In this document: in pieces, positions 24,101 to 35,021 of the stretch
Numbering within the stretch: position 1 is the first letter of the stretch
Layout: each line of letters starts with the position of its first letter
DNA from: Lutraria lutraria
Taxonomy: Eukaryota > Mollusca > Bivalvia > Venerida > Mactridae
Assembly: GCA_964023205.1 (NCBI GenBank)
Contig: OZ026842.1
Location: 10,013,407 to 10,077,406, forward strand
Direction of reading: 5' to 3'
DNA length: 64,000 nt
The notes under the pieces: model-generated
What the model was told of the DNA's origin: nothing
The model's input: the letters and a program-made list of their open reading frames with translations, nothing else
The model's database searches: none
Position numbers and translations under genes: made by a program

Positions 24101-27100
24101 GTTGATAGCGTAAGTATTTTTTTAAGCTAAGTATTATTTTTTATGACTTTGTTAAAAGCCTTCACTACGGCAGTACAGTATAACCCCTTTAAACCAGAGT
24201 TCTCTGAATATCGGACGATTTTTAAGTCCCATTTTTATACGCCCGTTTGAACAAAAACGGGTAATATGGGAACACCCGTGGCGGGCCGGCGGCGTCCACA
24301 ACGGTGCCCGCTCTCTAACTCAAACCGTTTTATTCGGATCATGGAAATGTTTATAGCCATGAGATATTGGTCAGTTTTGATTGCCAGCCCGATCGATCCG
24401 GGTACTTCAGAGTTATGACCCTTGACACTTTGAAAAATGAATCTTGACGGGCGTATTTTGTGACCTGGCACTCGAGATTGTTTTTCTTCTTTAATCAATA
24501 CAAAAAATTCTCTGAATACCGAACCTCTGAATTCCGGATACCGGACGTTTTTACCGTCCGCTAATTGATACCAAGCTATATTTTACCCCTGAATACCGGG
24601 CGCGCATATTTTCAATTTGTGTATTCGGATTGACAAGTGTCATTTTTCTTTGTTTACCGATTAGTTTTATTGAGTAATGTTGAAATATTCTTTTAATTTT
24701 GTTGGTCATTGTAATATCTGCTTTCGCTACATAAACGTCTCATTATCATTATCACTATTCTAAGCTATTCCAATAATGAACCAAACTGTATTGTAAATAA
24801 CTTAGCTCTTAATCTTGAAGTCTATAATTATTTATATGCTTTTAACTTAACAGACCCCAGACAACGGCTTCCAGTCTGTAACCAAGTTAGCCAGCTACTT
24901 ATCAGGCACTGCTAAGAAGAGCGAGCTTGCCTCTGCAGGTGATGATGATGATGACACTGAAAAGAACAATTTGCCAAAACCTGTTCCCACAACTACGAAT
25001 AAGAAAGATATCATACCAGACCCAAGCATTTTTAAACATATTGACGAAAATGCACGAAATGTTAGTAACTCTTATATTTGATAATGTACGTATTCTGAAA
25101 GTAAATCTTCCAAATACTAGCAGTTAAGAATAAATGAACTTTCTATGAATTCAGTCTTGCTCTTGGTCAATTTTAAATTGAACAAATCAATTAGAGACGA
25201 TTCCTTGAAACTGGCCCCCATGCGCATGTTTACGTGATCATGTGAACGTTGGTATCATTCCTAGAAAATTCCCCATCAAAATGTAAATTTCACACTGCAT
25301 ATTTAATCAATGTATGTGTTAGGGAGTCGTGACGTATGTTTATAGATCAGAAAAAAATCCAATAATGAAATTTTGAAAGCAATGGTGCCATAATTAATCA
25401 GTACTTAATCAGTAATCAGTACATATATCCGATTTATCGGAGGAACGTGGTTGGAAAGTGATTACTTGATTCTAATTTCCTATGTCATCGTCTCTTATTA
25501 ACTGTCTGTGGACCTAATGACTGGCATGATCTTAAAACATAATTGTAATACCGTAAGATTGGGGACGGGAACCGGACTAGCTTTGCGTTTTGTTAGAATA
25601 GTTCTACTTTTTACTTTCGCTCGATAGGTCAGTAATTTCTCTACAGACGTATTTATGCATTTGGGTTAATCTACCATTGATGTATATTTATAATTATTAT
25701 GTTGACGTCTTGACTGTAAGTCATAATTTTTTTGTATTGCCGTCAGTCGCTCGGCGTGCATATTTTTTATGTGGACTAAGTACTACGTTTATATACACCA
25801 CCACCATACAGTTGTTAAACTAGTTCTCGTATTGCAGGTCTATGTAAGTGCAGGTTCAATGTGTACTTTCAGTTTTTTTATTTTGTTTGCTTGTTTCGTT
25901 TGCAGGTACCAGAAACTGTCCGTCTCTCTGTTGATAAACTTGCCGCTCATTTGTGTAGCGCAGCGAAGTCTGACCTGGAAAAAGTACGAGCTTTCTATTA
26001 CTGGGTCTGTAATAACATAAGGTATGTCATGAAAATATCACATACAGTACTTTGATACTACTCAGATAATATATTATATAATATTACAACTTTTTTCACA
26101 ATAATTGTCAATACAATCAAACCTGTCTTAGCGACCACCTCAGAATAAATGCAACCCTGTGAGTAAAGGCCAGAGAAATATTATAATGTTATCTATGTCT
26201 CTGGTAATGGCCAATCGTTTCATTGGTTATCTAGAACGACATAATCTCCGAATAAAGACCGTCTGCGTTTCGTTTATTTTCTTTACTCAAACATGGAATC
26301 GGTAGGCCTACTAGTTAAGTTATTTGTCTTATGGGTCAAAGACTGTATTGTTCTTTTCAGCATAAACATGATTTTATTTGATGAACAAATACATATGCAG
26401 TATTATTTCATAGAAATGATTGTATATGGGAGTGTGGTATAACACAATTTAAAATCCGATCGTAGATATATTTAATAAAACTAAAAAAGTTGTTTGAAGT
26501 TGGTTCTACGTCACTGATGTTAGAAATTGTGTGTATTAAGTAAGTGGAATGTTCAATAAAGCGTATCACAGGAAATTACACTTATAGTAACAAATTGATT
26601 TGAGTTGATAGTTATAATTATTCGATATTTTTTGTAGTAATTACTAAAATAAAACGACTTGTCTGTCTCGATTCAGTAGCACATTCAATTCCCCTATTAA
26701 TGGGCCTTACTAGAAAAGTATTACTGAAAAAAAAAACTTTCTAAAAGTTTCCTTAAAAATTGATTGTCATTCATATGTATATATCAATTTATTGATATTT
26801 TATTAGTATGAAAATAAATACATGTATATAATTTATCATAAATTAATGAAAATACAGAGTAGGTTAATTCAAACTAATTGAATGCATATACATGTATGCG
26901 TGAATCACAGTTGCGGAATCAATGTTATAAAGAGTATGATGGAGACAAAATAATTGGTCACGCTCATGTGGTGTGACTAGCGTTATTGCTATTGGTTTAT
27001 ATATCAACGAGAGAAAGCAAATGTTGAGGTTAATTTACTGCATTTAAATTAAATGAAGCATCTTGAGTTTTACTTTAGGTAATGATTAGTATTTTAAGTA

Positions 27101-30100
27101 CATTGCAGTCATCATAAACTGTCTCGATATAAAGATATCTCAATTAACAAACAGCGTATCAACTATTCTAATATAATATTTGCAGTCAGTAAACATGACA
27201 CTTAAACAAAATAATTGTACCATGTTGTACAAACACATAGCTTACAGCAAGACAAGTATAGTAAACGTAATGATACTACTATACATGTACATGATCATGT
27301 AACTTGAGGTATGCTTTATATGTGAATAATATTATCACATTCCCAGTAATTGAATCAAGTTCACAATATCTATTTATCCCTCGTGATAAACCGTTTGTTG
27401 CGTTGAAAGAAAGGAAGTATATTTTACGATTTACCTTTGGCACATTTGCTCAATAAACACATTTTGACTTTGTTAGTAGGTTAATTATATAACTTTAAAA
27501 CAAAACTTTGCCAATTACATGTATATGATATTGTGATTAAAACATTACGTCCGTCGCTTGATCACCCCAAAGGGGTTTGTCATAATTTGGTGGTGTAACG
27601 AAAAAAAATCAAACGATCTATTTATATACGGTTTACATGGGAATACATTTTTTGGATATTTTTTCGTGACAATTTTAAACCCCTTTGGATCAAATACAAT
27701 GTATAAACAGCCATGAGTATGCATGTATAAAGAGAAGGGATTCGGAAGTTACTGCGTGCAAAAAAAGAGGTGCCTCATAAGCCTACTTGGCTGGACCACA
27801 CTATACAATAAACAGTTACCTGTTACACTTATTGAGATTTTTGTATATAATTAATGTCATTCTAAATTATTTGCTTGTTTGATTTATCAGCATCATCAAC
27901 AGGTACAGTTTGTGTCACGTTTTGTAACCATGGTAATAGGGTGATTGTCGTCTGCACTACTGGTTACGCTTGTTTGGTTATTTTTAAGATTGCTAAGCCC
28001 GAAGCTGTCTTGTTTTTTTTGTTGGGCAATATTTAAACCTGTGTTTTTTTATTCATTTTTACTCATGTTATAACATGTATGTATGAGTGTGTTTTCAATC
28101 ACGTCTGATCGTTTTACACATTTTTCCAAATTTATTACCTTCCCTTAAAGAATATTTGAAAAACGTGTCCATTGATACGGTCGATGGTATCATGTGAAAA
28201 ATAGAATATTTCAAATAACTAATAGCCATAGATTTACAGCTAGAAACTAATTTGTTCCGTCGACAGATAAACGAACTGTGCATATGCTAATAGTTCACGT
28301 GTAGAAAGGTTATATTTCACAATATTGTACATGTAGAACACAATGCGTTCGTGCTATTGTTAGAAATGAATTCACAATTTTACCTTCCTTTAACCTGAAC
28401 AATTTCTTCTGAACAACGTGTTCGCTTCACGTTTCCATCACGAATTCAGTCCACCGCCCAACCATCAACCATTTTAGACAAACGCTTATCATTATAACTG
28501 CATAGTTTGTAAGCAGCCTGCTACCAACGTTATAAATGATGCTTTAAGTTGATGTGTAGCATTTTTGTATTTTCCTCATTTAAAATTAAAACTAGTCGTT
28601 GTTCAATTCAGTAACAAATGGCATCTTGGGTCGCAGTGTTCTCATATTTAATGACTAACATCATTTCATCATGATTCATTGTTATATCTGTACCTAACTT
28701 TAGTCTTACGTCTTGTGCAAGTTTTATTGACGCTTTTGAAATCTAAAATGAAATTATTACATGTAATTCAAAATTGCTTACTCTAGGAAATGATACAACA
28801 ATATCGTCCTAAGGATTAATTGACGACACGTAAATAATACTAGTCTATTCCACTAAAATTCTGTTAATTTCTTTTTTTCCGGGTTGTGAGTTAAGTAGCC
28901 TGTTTGTTTTCATTGGTTTTCTCTGAATGTAAATATATGGACATGAACGATGACAGAATACATGTAACATGTTACCATTGATATTCATGTATCGTCTTAT
29001 CTTACAGCTACGTGTATGACAAGGATAAAACACTCTCAGACAAGTTGAGGTTTGATGCTGTGTCCACATTGAGACAAGGTCAAGGCAGTTATGTTAACCT
29101 GATTTCTGCTCTGTGCAAGTACGTCCATATTTATCATCATGTTTTTAAACATTAATAAAAGATGCAGTACCATCTACATGTATCTATTTCTAAAAACTTC
29201 TGTAAATATTTATGAGATAAAATTATCTTTCAGTTTATTTAAGACACACCAGCAGTCTTACCAATGAGACCTTTTTTTTAGTTTTCACCATTAGACATTG
29301 CCCTACTTTTGTATAAAAGATGACACTCTTGGAAAATAAAAGTTGTTGGAAAGATGCGTCATTTTGTGTTTGAAACTATTTCTAAAAGCATGTACACATA
29401 AATTATTCTGAAGAAATATGAAAACCAATACTAGTATTATGGACCATAGAACTTCTGTTACCAAGGGACTAAAATAAATATAATGTTCTAAAATCCACGG
29501 TTATCCCAAAGTAATTGTCTAATCTGTACAAGGCGTATGAATGTATTTTTAGGGAAGCCTCCATTCCAGTTGTTACAATCCCCGGATGTTCTAAAGGACT
29601 GCGCCACCAACCGGACAAACAGTTCGTGGAAGGGGAAAGAAATCATAGCTGGAATGCTGTCTACATCGATAGTGAATGGCGTTTTCTAGACTGCACGTGG
29701 GGATCTGGATTCCTTGATTCTAGTAGTAAGTTCAATCGCCAGTTTGATGAGTTCTGGTTCTTAACCGACCCAGAGATATACGCCTACGATCACTATCCAT
29801 CTCACCAAGTATGGCAGCTTCTGACAGATCCTATTAGCATAGATGAGTTTAATAAGAAACCGAGCTTGACCGAGAAGTCGAGAGAACTTGGCTTCACTTT
29901 GAAGTCTCATAGAGAACCGATTGTATATTTTGAAAACGAGGTTTCAGTCACCTTCACTACAGAAAAGTTCCCATTGTCAAACATTACCGCCGATTTACTT
30001 AATTCTGATGACAAAGAGCTGACTGAACACAGGTGTATGAAGAGATTAGATTCAGAAACATTTGAGGTGAGAGTCGTACCTCCATCCACTGGAGAATACA

Positions 30101-30876
30101 GACTAGTGCTGTTTGGAAAGGCCAAAGACTATAGACATGCTAAGTTTAGAAAGTTGATGGAATATACATTAAGATGTGAAAAGGTTTACGACAAAGAAAC
30201 CATATTTCCAGGACATCACAAAGCATGGGGACCTGAACCAAATTATGCTGAACTCGGTTTTGCTGACTCTATTCAAAAGATGTCGGTTTTTAAATCAGAC
30301 AATGAAGAAACCAGTATATTTCTTGAACAAACAAAAAAGGTACCCGTCATCGCTGAACTCAAATCTGCAGATGATTACAAAACTGAACTGAAAGGGTGCG
30401 CAATGATCACAGCGCAAGAAAAAGGAAAGACAATTCATGTTCGTTTTCCATCATCTGGATTCTTTCGTCTTGATGTCTACGCAGAAGGTGAAGTGACGGA
30501 AAAATACGAATATGTGGCTTTGTTTATGCTTGAGTGTACCGTAGATTCGAAGCTTGTTAAGTTTCCAAAATGTAACGAAGATTCGGTATCTAAACATGTT
30601 TGCGAGGTCATTGAACCTAGAAATCTAGAAATTCCAGCCGAAACTAAAATCACTTTCAAGATGAGATCAGACGGTTTGAAAAATGCTATGGTTGGCATTC
30701 CTACAGAGGAGCAATATGGGTCAAGGATGCAGCGCCTTGGTGAGCTGAAGAAAAGTGGCAGCACATTTTCAGGTGAAATTCAGACACCGAAAGCTGGAGA
30801 GAAGTTGTATTTGTCCGGTTCGGCTGCCCCACCGAACGTTTTCTGGAGTCGGATATACGAGTATATCACCGTATAA
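21176..30876 (+). CDS. Hillarin/KY-like transglutaminase-like protein, 851 aa, 6 coding exons
   Basis: Coding exons with GT-AG borders and compatible phases: 21176-21843, 23980-24109, 24854-25060, 25906-26021, 29008-29118 and 29553-30876. The start MGCPQSK fits N-myristoylation (Gly2) with a palmitoylatable Cys3, suggesting membrane attachment. Residues ~8-335 are low-complexity, acidic and probably disordered. Residues ~336-500 form the transglutaminase-like domain of the kyphoscoliosis peptidase (KY)/hillarin family: SDLEKVRAFYYWVCNNISYV, then NHSWNAV (His442) and FLDCTWGSG (Asp457), followed by the FWFLTDPE and WQLL blocks. The usual catalytic Cys (family pattern roughly C-x-G-Y) is missing: residues 399-404 read QGSYVN, so the Cys position seems to be Gln399. 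The C-terminal ~350 residues are the family's beta-rich extension. KY proteins act in muscle and cytoskeletal maintenance; this one may be a scaffold rather than an enzyme. Exon borders are by eye; the donor after 25060 (GTTAGT) is the weakest. Confidence 0.88.
21925..22035. repeat. Degenerate ~27-bp tandem repeat, four units
   Basis: GCTGGTYCCACTGTG followed by GTTTGATTCC-like sequence recurs four times just inside the second intron. Units differ at several positions. No function is evident. Confidence 0.6.
23777..23825. repeat. 24-bp tandem duplication
   Basis: TACCCTTTAAATAAGTATCAGT occurs twice in direct succession in the intron before the second coding exon. Confidence 0.75.
24172..24620. 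mobile_element. Nested repeat: CAGTATAACCCC element split by a TIR element
   Basis: TACAGTATAACCCCTTTAAA begins a segment with TCTCTGAATATCGGACG. After the inserted element at 24237-24456 the related text TCTCTGAATACCGAACC and a CCGGATACCGGACG segment resume. The CAGT start followed by a TCTCTGAATACCGGAC-like body resembles pogo/Tigger-type terminal sequence, but I could not find a clean matching right end. It lies within an intron of the KY-like gene. Confidence 0.4.
24237..24456. mobile_element. 220-bp MITE-like element with 10-bp TIRs
   Basis: Perfect terminal inverted repeats ATACGCCCGT (24237-24246) and ACGGGCGTAT (24447-24456). The interior has GGGAACACCCGTGGCGGG, a GGCGTCCACAACGG segment and a TCTCTAACTCAAA segment, which I recall as common dispersed sequence in bivalve genomes. 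It is GC-rich against an AT-rich intron. The reverse frame across it is only a shadow. Confidence 0.6.
25740..25862. repeat. Dispersed repeat, copy 2
   Basis: Same ordered blocks as 19757-19900, diverged. It ends about 40 bp upstream of the acceptor of the exon at 25906, so the acceptor lies in or beside repeat-derived DNA. Confidence 0.5.
26111..26280. repeat. CAATCAAACCTGT-type dispersed repeat, copy 1
   Basis: CAATCAAACCTGTCTTAGCGACCACC-like start (first 20 bases CAATCAAACCTGTCTTAGCG) with AATAAATGCAACC and CCGAATAAAGACC inside. Related copies lie at 59577-59740 and 60472-60650. It resembles short non-autonomous pogo/Tigger-type elements seen in molluscs; I infer the type only from the CAGTCAAACCTGTG start. 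Confidence 0.5.
27559..27692. repeat. 134-bp imperfect inverted-repeat element
   Basis: The left end TGATCACCCCAAAGGGGTTT and the right end, whose reverse complement starts TGATCCAAAGGGGTTT, form imperfect terminal inverted repeats. GTCA/TGAC pairs lie just inside. No clear target-site duplication. Confidence 0.4.
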
Positions 30877-32257
30877 ATTCTGTATCATGGTGTCTTTACA
30901 TGCATTCCAACTTCATATCTCTGTTTTACTTAAAGTATCTTTTATTTCTACAAGGTTTATCAACGTTTTTAAGAATTGAGCATTGTTGTTCCGTATTTTG
31001 CAATTTTCGTGTAAGGAATGTTCTGTCTTTTAAGACCTTAAGAATAGGGTAGGATTGTCGGCACTTTTACCTCTAGAAAGTATGTGGAAAGGTAAAAAGT
31101 GACAAAGTGAATGTACCTTTTATCGAACATAGTACATATAAAAAGTCTAGGGTCGCGGGGAAAATAGGGTTGGATAAATCTTATGTCTACTTATCTGTTT
31201 AATTTTCCTGCTTGAAATCCTAGGCATTCGATGATCCGATAAATATGCCCACTTCTTCCTTATAATGTAGATAAATTATTTTCGCTTATATCATCTTATT
31301 TTTTTAAACAAAATGTTTAAACGGAGAGATACTATGCTCATGCACAATATATACACACTTCCTTGAACATATCCAGGGTCGTAGGAATGGGGGGGGGGCT
31401 AAGTCTGGTGTCAGCCCAAATATGAAATTATCCCCCTAGTCTGAAATTGCTTCCTGCGGACCTGGTATCAATAGGATAAACCTTTACTTTCGATGTACAT
31501 GTAGATATTTATTGTCATACATGTTGTGATCACCATTGTAGCGTATGTGTTATAGGACCGTTTAAACAAACATTTTTATTCCCCTACGCACTTCACAATC
31601 TTTACTCAATTTTAATTGAATGAAAGTTTGATATGTACAATACCAATTAGATGCAATCAAATTATACATTTAACTGTGTGCTTCATTGTTTTATGTAGAT
31701 GTTTTTTAGAAACTTCTCCCTGTACTGAAGAAGAATGCATTTTAATTGTATGTGGAGATTATTGATTGTATTTTAATACAATATAGTTTTATTCTCGAGT
31801 ATATATTTTACCGAATGAGACATTTTATTTGTACAATGTAATTTACTTTGAGTCAAAGTTGATGGCAACAATTCATCATTTAACGATACAATGTTAATGT
31901 TTTTCGTTCTTATAAATAAATACACTGTTACTACCAGAATATAATTTAATTAGTAATTGTGTTTTTGTATACCTGAGATCTCCTTTGTATTAGACTACAC
32001 CATTATTTGGATTCACCATCTGAATGTTTACTCAAGTCATTTTGCAATTCAATCAATGGAATTCATATTGTAGCGAATTGATTGAATGATTAATGATAGT
32101 TTAGTATACTAATAAGTTAGAGGAAGGTTTCAATTCCTACAATTGACTTGTACTTGGAGATATGGCTGGTGCACATTGTCTGCAATAAATGTGACTTATT
32201 TTGATCCGCTACTTACACAGACCTCCAATACGTTAGCTGGGCAACTTGCTCGCGTTC

Positions 32258-32335
32258 CCCCAGAGGGGTTCGAACCCACAGTTGTTTGAGGCTAGTAATT
32301 ACTATACCTTGGCCACCAATCCACGCAGGCCCCGC
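32258..32335 (-). repeat. tRNA-like SINE head or tRNA pseudogene
   Basis: On the minus strand TGGTGGCCAAGG (A-box-like) is followed ~40 nt later by GGGTTCGAACCC (B-box/T-loop-like). Overall spacing is like a tRNA. I could not fold a complete acceptor stem, so a SINE head or tRNA pseudogene is more likely than a working tRNA gene. Confidence 0.45.
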
Positions 32336-33127
32336 CAGTGTCACTAAAACCATCACAGTAGTGTGAGTTTGTTAGAACAACACATTTATAACAGTACTGC
32401 ACATTATTTAAGATGACATCTCGATGGGACATTCATTGTAGAGCGAATAATTATTATGATTATAATCATAACTTCCGCTCACCATAGTAACACAAATAAT
32501 TCAATATTTAATCAGTAAATATCAGCGTGAAACAAGGAAGATTTTACACATGGTTATAATCAACTACAGACTTTTATTAAATACATGAAGTTCATATATT
32601 GATATGAAAATAAAAGTCAATACATTCAACAAGATAGAATTGTATAAATGTAGTGGTAAATAAGTATAAAATATTATACATTGTGTATGTGTGTGTACAT
32701 GTAAACCACTGTAATGTGTCTAACATTTAGGCTTACTCTAAGAATACTATATGAAGGAACATGTACTAAATTTTAGCAATATATTCTCTGGATATTCGTC
32801 GTCTGTGATTCAATGTGGATAACACAAATAGGTTGGTAAATGCATGTACCAATTTAAGTCATTGAATTTGTCAATTTTTGTTTTGAATCGAGGTTTAGTC
32901 AAGTGTCCGGAATTATATTCAAACATGTACTACAAGAAAGTAACTTTGTTTGGTGGTTTTAAATGGCACTAATGCTGATCAAAGAATTTTAATGGCCAAG
33001 TACATGTATATATGCGTTCAAACATGCTATAAATAAACTTTGTATCAAATTCAATGTACAATGTACTTATCTTTAAAAGATTACTGAAGCGTTCTGTAGC
33101 AATTGTTGCGTGATGGTGTTATTACTT

Positions 33128-33260
33128 GAATGGGGTATGCCGCGGCTGTGGTTCGGTGGTTCATGCACTGGACTTGAAACCCGGCGATCAGGGCCCGTTC
33201 GCGACAGGTCATACCCATGAGTGCAGACCAAATCAAAGTACTGAAAGTACTGTCGGACTT
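33128..33260 (+). repeat. Candidate tRNA-derived SINE fragment
   Basis: GGCTGTGGTTCGGTGGTTCA resembles an A box, followed by GGACTTGAAACCCGGCGATC and a GGGCCCGTTCGCG segment resembling a B box. This is a GC-rich island in AT-rich DNA. The tail is not obvious. Confidence 0.4.
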
Positions 33261-33903
33261 GATTTTTACCATACGAGACAAAAGAGAGAAATGTGTACCC
33301 ACATCGTTCGAGCCCGTACAAATATTTTAACATTTAAAATTACGGACCGATTTTTCATTCATATTGTAATGCAAGTCATATGCATATAGGTAAATGACAT
33401 AAGCTAGGGCTTTACTATAGTCCCTTTGCTAAAATTTTAAAATGAAAAAAGCCTGATATTGGAAAGTTTAATAATTAGCACATTAATTGAGGACAATTTA
33501 ATTGCATTAAAAACTCATTATTGTACAAAACTAGTAAACAACACTTCAGTAACAGTAAATACAAACATTGATTCTTCTGGTTTTAACACAACAGAACATC
33601 GTCGCATTGAACACATTCAGGGTCACTCAAATCAAAAAGATCCTGACACAGTAGAGTAAGACCTATATGACCTATAGTTAACCCGATGTTGCATGAAATT
33701 CAGACGTGATTATGTAATTCTAAATAATCTGGCGTAAAAGGAACTCTTAAACAGTAAATTTTAAAAGCACGTGTCCAGTAATTTACGTTCGTATTTAGCG
33801 ACTCGAATTATTATTCTTAAGCCGCAGTTTTAACATTCAACCTTCGATAAATCAAACTCCCCACATCGGTTACGCTTTGCTACTAGCCACTGCGGGGAGT
33901 GAG

Positions 33904-33915
33904 TCTATAAATAGC
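33904..33915 (+). promoter_or_regulatory. Candidate TATA box behind a GC hairpin
   Basis: TCTATAAATAGC is a good TATA match. Immediately upstream, ACTCCCCAC and GCGGGGAGT (33855-33901) can pair. No recognisable gene follows within 1 kb on this strand, so its role is unproven. Confidence 0.25.
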
Positions 33916-34355
33916 GATTTCGTCATCAAAATAACACTAGTTGGTGTGAATACCACGGAATACGATTAAATGAGAATTCGCTTTGTAATATTAAGAAATG
34001 TTAGAAAGGCACAAAACACACGCATCGATGGTAGATTGTTGCAAATGCATGAATACGTCCGTGGAGATTTTTCTGAACTATCGAACGAAAACCGAAAGTA
34101 GAACTACTTTTACGGCAAGATATTTTATTGGACAGTGAATACGCGGTTTTAATTCTACGCATTTGAAAATCTCATGTATCTACCGACAAGCACTTATTTA
34201 GATACATGACTCTTTCCATGTAGTTACAATAGAATGATTTGAAATGTATTTAGATCTGACACGCTTAATTGGGGAAAGATTCCAGATATTTCTATATAAA
34301 CATACCATTTAGTTGCGTACTATTTCCTTTATGTGGCATTCTTTTAACCAAGCTG

Positions 34356-34484
34356 TTATGGAGTCCAGCGACAAATATAAGTCAACGATTACAAAGGACT
34401 TGATTTTGATAAAAATCAAGTCCAGCCATAACGTACAGTTTGACAGACTGGAATCTGTTGTCCAAGAAGCTCTGGACTCCGTAA
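34356..34484. other. Nested inverted repeats (structured segment)
   Basis: The outer arms TTATGGAGTCCAG (34356-34368) and CTGGACTCCGTAA (34472-34484) pair with one mismatch. Inside, the perfect 12-bp arms GGACTTGATTTT and AAAATCAAGTCC (34396-34423) flank a 4-nt loop. A 63-codon open frame (34313-34504) spans it but has no family features. It could be a foldback element or a structured transcript. Confidence 0.4.
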
Positions 34485-35021
34485 TTGTTCACTTTCAGCA
34501 ATAATTTCTCACGAAAGCCTTGTCAAGGAGGATGAAATCGATTTGTTTTTGTGTCGTAGACTTTCTCAATCACAGTATGATTTGTCAATTTGTACAATTT
34601 GTCATTGTCGGTGACAAGAAATGTAAATAAAATACGAAAACCGTCTCAATGAAGAATGATAATATGATAATAACAACTAAATGTAGACATTAAATGAAAA
34701 AATATCGAATTTTTCAAGTATATGCAGATAATTTTCTGTTTCATACGCATTTCGTCACTGAATCGTGAACGTGATGTTTCTTGACAACTTTACGGATAGA
34801 ACGTTTCTGAGTGCGATCGTTCTTTCATGAAAATTCACGTGTTTTCCTCACCCACGACTCAAGGAAAAGCCACGACTTAAGGAAAAGCAACCATAATGCA
34901 TGACCGATTGAAACATGTTACGTATATTGATATCGTACAAATATGATTATGTGTTAACATTGAATTGATAAGTCATTTTCCAATATGAACCTATTAAGGT
35001 TATCAAGCAGTACTTAATTCA

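Larger units (their letters stand above)
26022..29007 (+). other. Large intron of the KY-like gene
   Basis: A 3.0-kb intron between GGTATGTC and CTTACAG that splits the transglutaminase-like domain right after VCNNI. It contains the dispersed repeat at 26111 and a small inverted-repeat element at 27559-27692; otherwise it is AT-rich with nothing recognised. Confidence 0.75.
30877..35021. other. Intergenic DNA, 3' of the KY-like gene to the GMC pair
   Basis: AT-rich. It contains two tRNA-like retroposon heads (32258-32335 on - and 33128-33260), a hairpin followed by a TATA-like box (33855-33915) and nested hairpins at 34356-34484, all listed separately. The 3' UTR of the upstream gene must begin here. 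AATAAA-like signals occur near 31915 and 32187, but I cannot choose one. Confidence 0.5.

Noticed and set aside
24235..24498. 87-codon minus-strand open frame
   Set aside because: It lies almost entirely in the MITE-like element at 24237-24456 within an intron.
32258..32335. Functional tRNA gene on the minus strand
   Set aside because: A- and B-box-like motifs are present, but I could not form a full acceptor stem; a SINE head or pseudogene is more likely.
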